A stretch of DNA of 11,760 bases from Pseudomonadota bacterium (lineage in GTDB: Bacteria; Verrucomicrobiota; Verrucomicrobiia; Chthoniobacterales; UBA6821): NCBI GenBank assembly GCA_009928265.1, contig RFPR01000061.1, forward strand, positions 1 to 11,760. Direction: 5' to 3'. Shown here one piece after another: positions 1 through 7,121 of this stretch. The number at the start of each line of letters is the position of its first letter. Positions within the stretch are counted from its first letter, which is position 1. The notes under the pieces are model-generated. The model did not search any database. It was given only the letters and a program-made list of their open reading frames with translations, and was not told the DNA's origin. A program made the position numbers and the translations under genes.

Positions 1-761
1 CCTGTCTGCATATTGCGGATACGTGCCGAGAGCCAACCGAGTTTGGGGTCGAGGTTGATGACCATGTTATGGAGGGCCTCGTCAAAGGTCGGTGCCGAGG
101 TGGCGAGATTGGCCGTCGCCAGGAGGAGCTTGTTGTAGACCTCCTTCTCAAGATGAAGCAGTCGGGCGAGTTCCTTTTTGGATTTCTCACCCTCCAGATA
201 ACGCATGGCTTCACTGGCCATGGAGGACAATAACGCACTCCGATCCGGTGTCAGCGTTCCTGGCTTCGTATCCATGAGGAAAAAGCACCCCAGCGCATGG
301 CCGCTTGATGTCATGAGTCGGGCTCCTGCGTAGAAACGGATGGGTGTTTTCCTCGTCACCTGCTCATTGGCTAGGAACCGCTGGTCCAGGAAAGTATCCG
401 GAATGACGAAGGGTTCCTCAGTAGCGACAAGTGCATGGGCACAGAATGAGGAATCTCGATCACACTGCACGGGTTCGAAGTCGCCCGTGATCGACTTGAA
501 CACAAGCTTATGGCGATCCACCAAGGAGATGCCTGCGATGGGGACATCACAAAACTCGGCAGCATACCTAGTTAGGATGTCGAGGATAGGGATAGGCTCC
601 TCGTTGAGAATTCCGAAACTGTTCAGGAGATAGAGCCGTTCCTCCTCGAAGTGAGGAAGGGGTGGGTTCAGAGCTCCATTACCCTGATGGTTGTTCGGCA
701 AGAGTTGTTGGGACAAAGGCGGCGGCGGCTCCCCGGTTGCTGCTGATATTTCTGTGCTCAT
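1..761 (-). CDS. GAF-domain sensor protein, 3' part beyond left edge (paralogue of the next gene upstream)
   Basis: This open frame starts at ATG 761-759 and is still open at base 1, so only the first 253 residues are visible. After a proline-rich head (residues 12-16 are EPPPP) comes one GAF domain at about residues 40-195. Its signature pieces are an SFCAH segment, a DQRF segment and the IRFYAGARL strand. It continues as a helical linker (EKEVYNKLL) and the start of a second region (LDPKLGWLSARI). These match the GAF-GGDEF-EAL protein encoded just upstream: about 26 of 47 residues are identical by eye over the linker, so the two are tandem duplicates. The ATG overlaps the upstream TGA as ATGA and there is no clear Shine-Dalgarno, which suggests translational coupling. 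Small-molecule or redox sensing is the family role, with ligand unknown. The missing C-terminus could be GGDEF/EAL, a histidine kinase or nothing catalytic. Confidence 0.85.
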   Translation of the reverse strand, partial: MSTEISAATGEPPPPLSQQLLPNNHQGNGALNPPLPHFEEERLYLLNSFGILNEEPIPILDILTRYAAEFCDVPIAGISLVDRHKLVFKSITGDFEPVQCDRDSSFCAHALVATEEPFVIPDTFLDQRFLANEQVTRKTPIRFYAGARLMTSSGHALGCFFLMDTKPGTLTPDRSALLSSMASEAMRYLEGEKSKKELARLLHLEKEVYNKLLLATANLATSAPTFDEALHNMVINLDPKLGWLSARIRNMQT

Positions 762-3178
762 GGTAGTGATGGATCAGGGGTAATGAGAGGGAGCGATGGA
801 GTGGGAATGCAGTCCGAGTGATCGGAAAGAGGCAACAGATGCGGTGAATGTTTCGTTGCGTAGTCGATGAATTCCCCGATGGGCATCGGTTTTGCGTAGA
901 GGTATCCCTGACCCATGGAACAGCCGAGCGCCAGGAGATGATCGGCTTGTGGCTGATTCTCGATCCCTTCCGCGATGAGGGTATAGCCAAGGTTCCTGCC
1001 AAGATTGATCATTGCGGCCAGAAGTTCGTTGCTGGTGGAATTCGCCGACGTGATATCCTTCAGGAACATACGGTCGATCTTGAGTGTGTCGCAGGGGATG
1101 GAGGTGAGGTGCTGGAGGTTGCTGTATCCCGTGCCGAAGTCATCGATGGCGATCATGACGCCCTCGGAGCGAAAGAGGTTGATGTTCTGGAGGAGAGAAG
1201 CGTTGGAGGTATCGAGATGATTCTCGATGACCTCGATTCGGAGCATGCTCGGGGGGATGCCGGCACTCCTGATCCTGCTGAGTGAAAGCGTCGCATAATC
1301 ATGGGTCGAGAGGATGGCTGGGCTGACATTGAGGGAGATGCGGAAGTCCGGAATGGACTGAAGGATTCCCAGATGCGGGAGGAGTATCCTGATGACCTCG
1401 GCAAAGACCCACTCATCGACATCCGGCATCAGGCGGATCCGCTCCAGAGAAGAGATAAAATCGGAGGCACTAAGGATCGTTCCGTCCTTTTCATGGACGC
1501 GCAGCAGGGCTTCCGCTCCACAGATCTCGTTGGTCGCGAGATTGATGATCGGTTGGAAATGAAGCAGGAGTCGCCGCTCAAATACTGCCTCGTGGATCCT
1601 GTGGTCGAGATTCAGACGATCACTGAACTCCCTGATGATCTGTTCGTCGGCGATGCAGTAACCCTTTCGCTCGCCGCTCTTGACCATGTACATGGCCTCC
1701 TCGGAGCGACGGATGAGTTCCGTGGTGGTAAGATTTCGACGGTCGAGCACAGCTGCACCGATGCTGCAGCCGATTCTGATTTCGAGATCCCCAAGCATGA
1801 AAGGCTGGGTGATGATTCTCTGAATCCGCTTGAGAAGCGCCTCCATGTCCTCGGTGGGACGCATGGTGCGGATCAGGAGTACGAATTCGTCGCCACTGAG
1901 GCGGCCCAGTAGGTCATTCTCCCTATAGATCCCCCTGAGTCGTTCCGAAACCTCGATAAGCAGGCGGTCTCCGATCTGATGACCGAAATTATCGTTCACT
2001 TCCTTGAAACCATCGAGGTCAAGGAAGAGCAGGACGGAATCGGGGTTGAGTTCATCGACCATGGAAATGGCCTTTGTTAACTCGACCAGAAAGAGATTCC
2101 GGTTAAGCGCTCCCGTCAGTTCGTCGTGCTCTGCGCGGTACTGGAGATCGAGATTGATCATTTCACGCTCCGCAATGATCCCCAGATTTACTGCCATGAT
2201 ATCGAAGACCTCCTTGATCCTGCCATCCGTCCCGCGGTAGTCGGGATAGATCATCTCGATCAGGGCGGCCTTCTTGCCCCTCATGCCGATGGGGACGACG
2301 AGGTAGGTGTAGTCGGGGTTTGTCACCCCCGTGGAGATGAACTCGGTCTTGGTAAGTTCCTGATCCCTGTTCCCCGCATGGGAATCGATCTCGTGCCAGA
2401 GTCGCTCCAGTTCAGGATCTGAGGGAAGGAGGGGATTCGTCCTCGTGACGGAAGATCCGTCGTGTAACAGATTGGTGATCCTGCAGGAGAGCCATCCGAG
2501 AGCGGGATCCAGATGATCAGCAATATTGCGGAGCGCTCCCTCAAAAGTCGGAGGTTCAGCAGTCATATCGGCCGACATTTTCAGAAGTCGGTTGTAGACC
2601 TCTTTTTCGCGCCGCAGGAGTCGGGTGAGATCCCTGTTGGAGCGATGGACCTCTAGGTAATCCATGGCGATCCGCGCGAGATTTTCCAACGACTTGGTCT
2701 GCTCTGGTGTGAGTTCCCGGGGCTTTCGGTCAATCACACAGAAGCTGCCGATAGGAAGCCCGTCACCGTTATGTAACGGTACCCCGGCGTAGAAGCGGAT
2801 ATGAGGTTCCCCGGTGACGAAGCGGTTTCCCTGAAAACGCGGATCCTTCAAGGAATCCGGGATGACCAGCATCTCGTCTGCATTGAGGATCGTGTAGCCG
2901 CAGAAGGAGTCTTCACGTGGCGATTCCGCAAGCTCGATGCCGTGATGGGATTTCACCCATTGGCGGTTTCGGTCTACCAGAGAGACGAGTGCAATCGGTG
3001 ATCCCGTGAGGCTCGCGGCCATCTGGGTGAGTCGGTCAAAAATGACGTCGGGCTCGGTATCAAGGATGTCGTAGCCAAGAAGTCGGGCGATGCGCTCCTC
3101 TTCGTGGGGGTGGGGCGGTGGGGGAGCCGAACACGAGCGGGGAACTCGTTGATTCTTGTCCATGTATGCAAGATACAT
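758..3178 (-). CDS. GAF-GGDEF-EAL protein: c-di-GMP synthase/phosphodiesterase
   Basis: This 806-aa cytoplasmic protein has no signal peptide or membrane helix. An N-terminal GAF domain (about 45-175; SFCGY, RFYAGVPL) is followed by a second, weaker GAF-like region (about 205-340), a GGDEF domain (about 345-510) and an EAL domain (about 525-775). The cyclase active loop is SGDEF at 428-432, with Ser for the first Gly. An RxxD inhibitory-site motif (R419-D422) sits five residues before it. The EAL domain keeps its expected metal and catalytic residues: E556 (EAL), N617, E649/E652, D679-D680 (DDFGTGYS), K700, E737/E740 (AEGIE) and Q757 (QGY). Both activities are therefore plausible, with GAF sensing setting the balance. 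The start is ATG 3178, with Met6 as an alternative; neither has a strong Shine-Dalgarno. A TAAGC-N5-GCTTA inverted repeat lies 33 bp upstream. Its stop overlaps the start of the downstream GAF paralogue. Its neighbour is the exopolysaccharide operon, a classic c-di-GMP target. Confidence 0.93.
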   Translation of the reverse strand: MYLAYMDKNQRVPRSCSAPPPPHPHEEERIARLLGYDILDTEPDVIFDRLTQMAASLTGSPIALVSLVDRNRQWVKSHHGIELAESPREDSFCGYTILNADEMLVIPDSLKDPRFQGNRFVTGEPHIRFYAGVPLHNGDGLPIGSFCVIDRKPRELTPEQTKSLENLARIAMDYLEVHRSNRDLTRLLRREKEVYNRLLKMSADMTAEPPTFEGALRNIADHLDPALGWLSCRITNLLHDGSSVTRTNPLLPSDPELERLWHEIDSHAGNRDQELTKTEFISTGVTNPDYTYLVVPIGMRGKKAALIEMIYPDYRGTDGRIKEVFDIMAVNLGIIAEREMINLDLQYRAEHDELTGALNRNLFLVELTKAISMVDELNPDSVLLFLDLDGFKEVNDNFGHQIGDRLLIEVSERLRGIYRENDLLGRLSGDEFVLLIRTMRPTEDMEALLKRIQRIITQPFMLGDLEIRIGCSIGAAVLDRRNLTTTELIRRSEEAMYMVKSGERKGYCIADEQIIREFSDRLNLDHRIHEAVFERRLLLHFQPIINLATNEICGAEALLRVHEKDGTILSASDFISSLERIRLMPDVDEWVFAEVIRILLPHLGILQSIPDFRISLNVSPAILSTHDYATLSLSRIRSAGIPPSMLRIEVIENHLDTSNASLLQNINLFRSEGVMIAIDDFGTGYSNLQHLTSIPCDTLKIDRMFLKDITSANSTSNELLAAMINLGRNLGYTLIAEGIENQPQADHLLALGCSMGQGYLYAKPMPIGEFIDYATKHSPHLLPLSDHSDCIPTPSLPLITPDPSLP

Positions 3179-3311
3179 CCGTTATCTGACTCATGGAAAG
3201 GAGCAGGGCTTAAGCAGAATGCTTATCCTGTGACTCGCCATCGGAGGGGGTAGATGTGATACAGCCCTGAAGATCCTTTCGAAAAGGTGCGTTGGAACTT
3301 TGTATTTTATA
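3179..3311 (-). promoter_or_regulatory. Intergenic control region ahead of the GAF-GGDEF-EAL gene
   Basis: These 133 bp separate the end of the exopolysaccharide operon from the c-di-GMP gene. The same-strand neighbours to the right and left are otherwise overlapped or nearly so. The region holds the TAAGC-N5-GCTTA dyad (3211-3225) and a 7-bp inverted repeat CAGGGCT (3204-3210) / AGCCCTG (3263-3269) bracketing it. It also has a short hairpin CCTTT-CGA-AAAGG (3275-3287) that lacks a T-run on the minus strand and so is not a convincing terminator. I could not place -35/-10 boxes with confidence. That a separate promoter lies here is an inference from the gap and the dyad. Confidence 0.45.
3211..3225. 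promoter_or_regulatory. Inverted repeat TAAGC-N5-GCTTA, candidate operator
   Basis: The plus strand reads TAAGCAGAATGCTTA. The arms TAAGCA/TGCTTA are perfect around a 3-nt centre, with partial CAGG/CCTG symmetry outside. The same 5+5+5 pattern recurs at 10110-10124 upstream of the exopolysaccharide operon. Position (33 bp before the start codon), length and recurrence fit a dimeric regulator site. The protein that binds it is unknown. Confidence 0.5.
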
Positions 3312-4631
3312 TCAGGCTGGAATCACGCGGGCCTTAGCGTCCTTGGGAACCACGTTACACGCATCGATCACGAGCGGTAGGTGATCGGCCAGGAAACCAT
3401 AATCAACACCGCGGTGAGCCGTGCAGACGATGGCCGCATCGATTCCCCGAAGTGTCTCGGCATTCAGCGCAATGGACGTCTTGTCCCCCCATTCCCGTCC
3501 CCCGCCGTGGGCCGTGATCACGGGGATATTAGGGTCGTGGTAGTCGACAACAGCCCCTTTGTCCCTGAGGAGATCCATGACCTCGTAGGATGGGGACTCC
3601 CGGTCGTCTGGAATATCGGGCTTGTAGGCGACACCGAGGATCAGGATATGGCTGCCCTGTACCGACTTGCCCTCGGTATTGAGGGCATCCACCAGGCGAC
3701 TGACCGCATAGTAGGGCATGCCCCTGTTAATCTGACCCGCAAGCTGGATGAATCGGGTGTCGACGTTGTATTCGCGGGCCTTCCAGGTCAGGTAGTAGGG
3801 ATCGATCGGGATACAGTGTCCACCCACGCCAACACCCGGATAAAAGGGCATGAAGCCAAAGGGCTTGGTCTTGGCCGCATCGATCACCTCCCAGATATCG
3901 ATGCCCATGGCCGTGTAGATGCGCTTGAGTTCGTTGACGAGAGCGATGTTGATGAAGCGAAAGATATTCTCCGTCAGTTTCACCGCCTCGGCGGTGTCGC
4001 AGCTACTGACGGGGATGACCCGCTTGACTGCCTTGGAGTAAAGGGCGACGGCCCGCTTGAGGCATTCCGGAGTGATCCCACCCACGACCTTGGGCATGTC
4101 GCTCAGTTGGCTCTTCGGATTGCCTGGATCTTCCCGCTCGGGAGAGAAGGAGAGGCAGAAATCGACCCCGGCCTTGAGTCCCGATCCCTCCTCGAGGACT
4201 TTGCAGAGGTCCTGACGTGTGGTGCCTGGGTAGGTGCTCGACTCCAGAGAAACGAGCATTCCGGGCCGGAGGTAAGGGGCGATCTCGCGTCCGGCATCTA
4301 GGATGAAGCCGATGTCGGGGTCGAGGTGCGTGCGGAGCGGCGTGGGAACACAGATAATGATCGCCTCGCTCCGGGAGAGGTCGGCCTTGTCTGTGGTGAA
4401 GAACAGAAGTTCCCGTGTAACCACCGAGGCGATTCTTTGGGAAGGGACGGTGGTGAGAGGGGAAATTCCCGAGTGCAGTTCGGCCACTCTCTTGGGATCA
4501 ACGTCAAAGCCCAAGGTGCGACATCCCGCTTCGGCAAAGCCTACAGCTAGTGGTATGCCTACGTAGCCGAGGCCGAGAACAGCGACGTCGTAGTGGAATG
4601 CAGTTCGGTGGGTGGTGGCGGCTGTCGTCAT
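3312..4631 (-). CDS. UDP-sugar 6-dehydrogenase (UDP-GlcNAc / UDP-glucose dehydrogenase family)
   Basis: This 439-aa cytoplasmic enzyme is of the UDP-glucose/GDP-mannose dehydrogenase family. It performs two NAD-dependent oxidations of the sugar C6 alcohol to a uronic acid. It has an N-terminal Rossmann NAD site (VLGLGYVGIPLA, about 18-29) and ESSTYPGTT at about 130-138. The catalytic-core segment EAVKLTENIFR lies around 215-225 and the nucleophile Cys273 in GGHCIPIDPYYL. A C-terminal UDP-binding domain (LGVAYKPDIPDDRESP) follows. The GGHCIPIDP form and overall length resemble the UDP-N-acetylglucosamine 6-dehydrogenase (WbpA/TviB-like) branch more than classic UDP-glucose dehydrogenase, but substrate choice cannot be fixed by eye. 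Its ATG overlaps the glycosyltransferase stop as ATGA, so it is probably translated from the same mRNA and provides activated uronic-acid sugar for the polymer. It is the last gene of the operon. Confidence 0.92.
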   Translation of the reverse strand: MTTAATTHRTAFHYDVAVLGLGYVGIPLAVGFAEAGCRTLGFDVDPKRVAELHSGISPLTTVPSQRIASVVTRELLFFTTDKADLSRSEAIIICVPTPLRTHLDPDIGFILDAGREIAPYLRPGMLVSLESSTYPGTTRQDLCKVLEEGSGLKAGVDFCLSFSPEREDPGNPKSQLSDMPKVVGGITPECLKRAVALYSKAVKRVIPVSSCDTAEAVKLTENIFRFINIALVNELKRIYTAMGIDIWEVIDAAKTKPFGFMPFYPGVGVGGHCIPIDPYYLTWKAREYNVDTRFIQLAGQINRGMPYYAVSRLVDALNTEGKSVQGSHILILGVAYKPDIPDDRESPSYEVMDLLRDKGAVVDYHDPNIPVITAHGGGREWGDKTSIALNAETLRGIDAAIVCTAHRGVDYGFLADHLPLVIDACNVVPKDAKARVIPA

Positions 4632-6037
4632 ACTGGTAGTGGGGTGTAGTCCCTGCGTGTCATGGCAAGTCCGAGGTCTCTTCTTCCGAAGAGATACTGG
4701 ATGGTACCGACGACACGGCAGAGAAGGTGGAACTGGTGGATCCCGAGGTTATCGATCAGGAGGGCGGCGATGACTCTCCAGAAGTCGCTCCAAGAAGCGC
4801 TTCTCAGAAGGCTTGTCTCCGTCATCAGGACCGCGCAGAGCGAGAGGAAGACTCCCAGGATATAGGCCAGGAAGACCATCCAGAGGATTTCCGATCCCGT
4901 GGCAATCCCAAGAACCAGGGCAACAACCATCAGAATCCAGGCAGTGAGTTCGACGATGGCGGCCAGTCCCTCGAAGATCAGGAAGAAGGGCATCCCGAAC
5001 AGCCCGGTCATGCCGTAGCGTGGATTGAAGATCATGCCTCGGTTCCTCCAGATCGCCTGGAGGGTGCCGCGCTGCCAGCGGTTACGCTGGGAGGCATAGA
5101 GGCGGGGTGTCTCGGGGACCTCCGTGTAGCAGACGGCGTCCGGAGCAAAGACGATCCGCTCATTACGACGGTTGCGGCGGTCATGGATCTTTCTGTTCAA
5201 GCGCATCGTGAACTCGATGTCGTCGGTGACTGCATCGGGCCAAGGGCCCCCGAGTTCCACGAAAAGGCTCTTGCGGATCAGGATCAGGGCTCCCGAGATG
5301 CAAAGCATGCTGCGGAGGCGTGAGAGTCCGATCCGGGCCCACTGGAAGGAGCGTGCGTACTCGATCTCCTGGTTGATCCCGAGGATTGTTCGGGGGATTC
5401 GTCGATCGGTGATCGTGCCTCCTTCAAGCATGAGGCCGTTGGAGGGGCGGACGACTCCGGCAACGGCGGCCGTTCGAGAGTCCCTCAGGAATGGTCTGGC
5501 CAGACGGATCAGGGTGTCTGGTTCAAGCAGGCAGTCGGCATCGATCACACAGAGGAGGGGATAGCGTGCCAGGGCGACACCGGCATTGATCGCATCGGCA
5601 CGGCGACCGTTGGTTTTTTCAACAACAACGAGGTTGGGGAATCTTTCCGACTCGTGGACGGCCAGGATCTCTGCGGAGGGAATGAGCCTTCTCCCTGAGC
5701 GATCGATCTTGCGAAGGGCGAAGCTTTCTCCCAGGACATCGATGCTCCCGTCGGTCGATCCATCGCTGACGACGATGATCTCGAACTGCGGATAGTGGAG
5801 TTGGAGGAGGTTACGGATCGTGATGCCAATGATCGGGGCTTCGTTGTAGCAGGGGACGATCAGACTGACGGGCATAGTCAGGCTTGATTCCCCAATCCGC
5901 CGGAACTCCGCAAAGCTGATCCCTTTGCGGTAGCGTCTCGCCTGAAGGAAACCCAGTGCCATGAGCACCAGATAGGTGAGGTGTAGCAGGATATAGTAGG
6001 CCAGGATCAGCCAGAGGATGATACGTAGCGTATTCAT
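4628..6037 (-). CDS. Processive family-2 glycosyltransferase, membrane polysaccharide synthase
   Basis: This 469-aa inner-membrane enzyme is similar in layout to cellulose, chitin and PNAG synthases and to YaiP. One N-terminal membrane helix (about 5-30) precedes a cytoplasmic GT-A domain with all four signatures: SDGS (D92), DADC (D166/D168), TDD (D272-D273) and QRNRW (Q317-W321, the QxxRW of processive enzymes). Several further membrane segments follow at about 340-375, 383-405 and 421-450. There is no C-terminal PilZ domain, so direct c-di-GMP binding in the style of BcsA is not visible. The frame is open further upstream, to 6202. ATG 6037 is the right start because a strong GGAGGT lies 7 nt before it, the protein then begins with the membrane helix, and the ATG overlaps the HEAT gene stop as ATGA. 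It probably polymerises the sugar supplied by the flanking epimerase and dehydrogenase. Confidence 0.92.
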   Translation of the reverse strand: MNTLRIILWLILAYYILLHLTYLVLMALGFLQARRYRKGISFAEFRRIGESSLTMPVSLIVPCYNEAPIIGITIRNLLQLHYPQFEIIVVSDGSTDGSIDVLGESFALRKIDRSGRRLIPSAEILAVHESERFPNLVVVEKTNGRRADAINAGVALARYPLLCVIDADCLLEPDTLIRLARPFLRDSRTAAVAGVVRPSNGLMLEGGTITDRRIPRTILGINQEIEYARSFQWARIGLSRLRSMLCISGALILIRKSLFVELGGPWPDAVTDDIEFTMRLNRKIHDRRNRRNERIVFAPDAVCYTEVPETPRLYASQRNRWQRGTLQAIWRNRGMIFNPRYGMTGLFGMPFFLIFEGLAAIVELTAWILMVVALVLGIATGSEILWMVFLAYILGVFLSLCAVLMTETSLLRSASWSDFWRVIAALLIDNLGIHQFHLLCRVVGTIQYLFGRRDLGLAMTRRDYTPLPV

Positions 6038-7104
6038 GCGTGTACCTCCGTGGATTTCAGGATGCCGTTCTGCTGGAGGATCTGACGCCCCATGTCGCGG
6101 CCATAGGCGTCGACATGGCCGGTTGAGGCTTTTCGTAGGGCCTCGATACCGGGTGCGCCGAGATTCCAAAGTGCTATTCCCGCGTGGTAGCGGACCCACC
6201 ACTCGGGGTCACCCAGCGATTCGCTCAGCATGGGGATCGAGCTCTGGTCGTTGAGGTGTCCGAGTGCATCCATGACGGCATTGCGAACCGCCCATGAGGG
6301 ATCCTCGGCAAGACTCGTGATCTTTTGGATGCAGGAAGGTTCACCGAGTGATCCGAGGGCGCGCACCGCATTGATCCGGACATTTTCATCCGTGTGGTCG
6401 AGCAAGGTTCCGATCACCGGGGCTGCTCGGTGCAGGTTCAGCAGGGTCGAGGTGCGGATTGCGATGCAAAGGGCTGCGGGACCGAGTTCTCGGTCGTGCA
6501 GGATCTTGAGCAACGGTTCTGTCGCCTCCTCGCCGAGCTGTGAGAGGATCTCCGCGATGCGTCTCTGCGAGATCTCGCCGTGCAGGTCGAGCGATCGGAT
6601 AATCGGGATCAGGGCTCCTCCGCAACCGAGTCGTGCCAGCGAGAGGGCCGCCGCTAAACGCACATCCAGGATGTCGTCCCCCAAGGCTCTCATGAGTGAG
6701 GGGATGGCGGATTCCTCTCCGAGGTAGCCGAGTCGCTCGGCCGCCTTGAGTCGTCGCGGCCAGTAATGGCTCTCCAGATCATGGAGGATTCCCTGGGTAT
6801 AGGAGAGTCCCGAGTAGAGGGGGGCCAGTTTCTTCCGAGACTCGAGATCCATCTCCTCTGATTGACCCATCAACAGATCGAGTGCGGGGAAGCGCTTTCT
6901 TCCGAGAATGCCGAGAACGGCCTCGCGCCCTTCCTGTCCACCCAAGTAGGCGCAGAGGTGAGGCAGAGCCGTTTTGCGGAACTCCGACTCCTCGGCAATC
7001 CGGCGTGAGTAGTCGGCCCGCACAATCACGACACCTGCAAAGAGGAGGAGACTCAGGACCGTGATCGTCGTCGCGGTGATCTGGACGAATTCGAGGAGGT
7101 GCAT
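6034..7104 (-). CDS. Membrane-anchored HEAT-repeat protein of the exopolysaccharide locus
   Basis: This is a 356-aa protein. Residues about 7-29 form a single hydrophobic helix, followed by a basic DYSRR stretch, so the bulk is predicted cytoplasmic. From about residue 115 onward there are five or six consecutive HEAT-type helical repeats. They are recognisable by the recurring pattern of VR-x-AA-x-AL-x-x-LG followed by an acidic turn (for example DILDVRLAAALSLARLG, ENVRINAVRALGSLG, PEWWVRYHAGIALWNLG). HEAT repeats are protein-protein interaction scaffolds; no catalytic motif is seen. It lies between the outer-membrane barrel gene (17 bp gap) and the synthase gene (4-bp ATGA overlap), so it probably tethers or regulates the synthase complex, which is an inference. 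ATG 7104 has no clear Shine-Dalgarno. A phycocyanobilin-lyase-like HEAT assignment is possible by repeat similarity but has no contextual support. Confidence 0.85.
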   Translation of the reverse strand: MHLLEFVQITATTITVLSLLLFAGVVIVRADYSRRIAEESEFRKTALPHLCAYLGGQEGREAVLGILGRKRFPALDLLMGQSEEMDLESRKKLAPLYSGLSYTQGILHDLESHYWPRRLKAAERLGYLGEESAIPSLMRALGDDILDVRLAAALSLARLGCGGALIPIIRSLDLHGEISQRRIAEILSQLGEEATEPLLKILHDRELGPAALCIAIRTSTLLNLHRAAPVIGTLLDHTDENVRINAVRALGSLGEPSCIQKITSLAEDPSWAVRNAVMDALGHLNDQSSIPMLSESLGDPEWWVRYHAGIALWNLGAPGIEALRKASTGHVDAYGRDMGRQILQQNGILKSTEVHA

Positions 7105-7121
7105 GGTCGTGGTTGCAGGAG

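Noticed and set aside
1301..1912. 203-codon open frame on the plus strand opposite the GGDEF-EAL gene
   Set aside because: It mirrors the coding frame of a conserved gene, has no motif and has no plausible ribosome-binding site. It is treated as a chance antisense frame.
3275..3287. Short hairpin CCTTT-CGA-AAAGG after the dehydrogenase gene as a terminator
   Set aside because: The stem is only 5 bp and no T-run follows on the minus strand, so I do not call termination here.
3381..4301. 306-codon open frame on the plus strand opposite the dehydrogenase gene
   Set aside because: The opposite strand encodes a clear full-length enzyme with all family motifs. The plus-strand product has no recognisable domain and is rich in residues expected from antisense codons in a GC-rich gene.
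6038..6202. Upstream extension of the glycosyltransferase frame
   Set aside because: It overlaps the conserved HEAT gene, gives a basic, proline-rich non-family head before the membrane helix, and ignores the GGAGGT placed correctly for ATG 6037.
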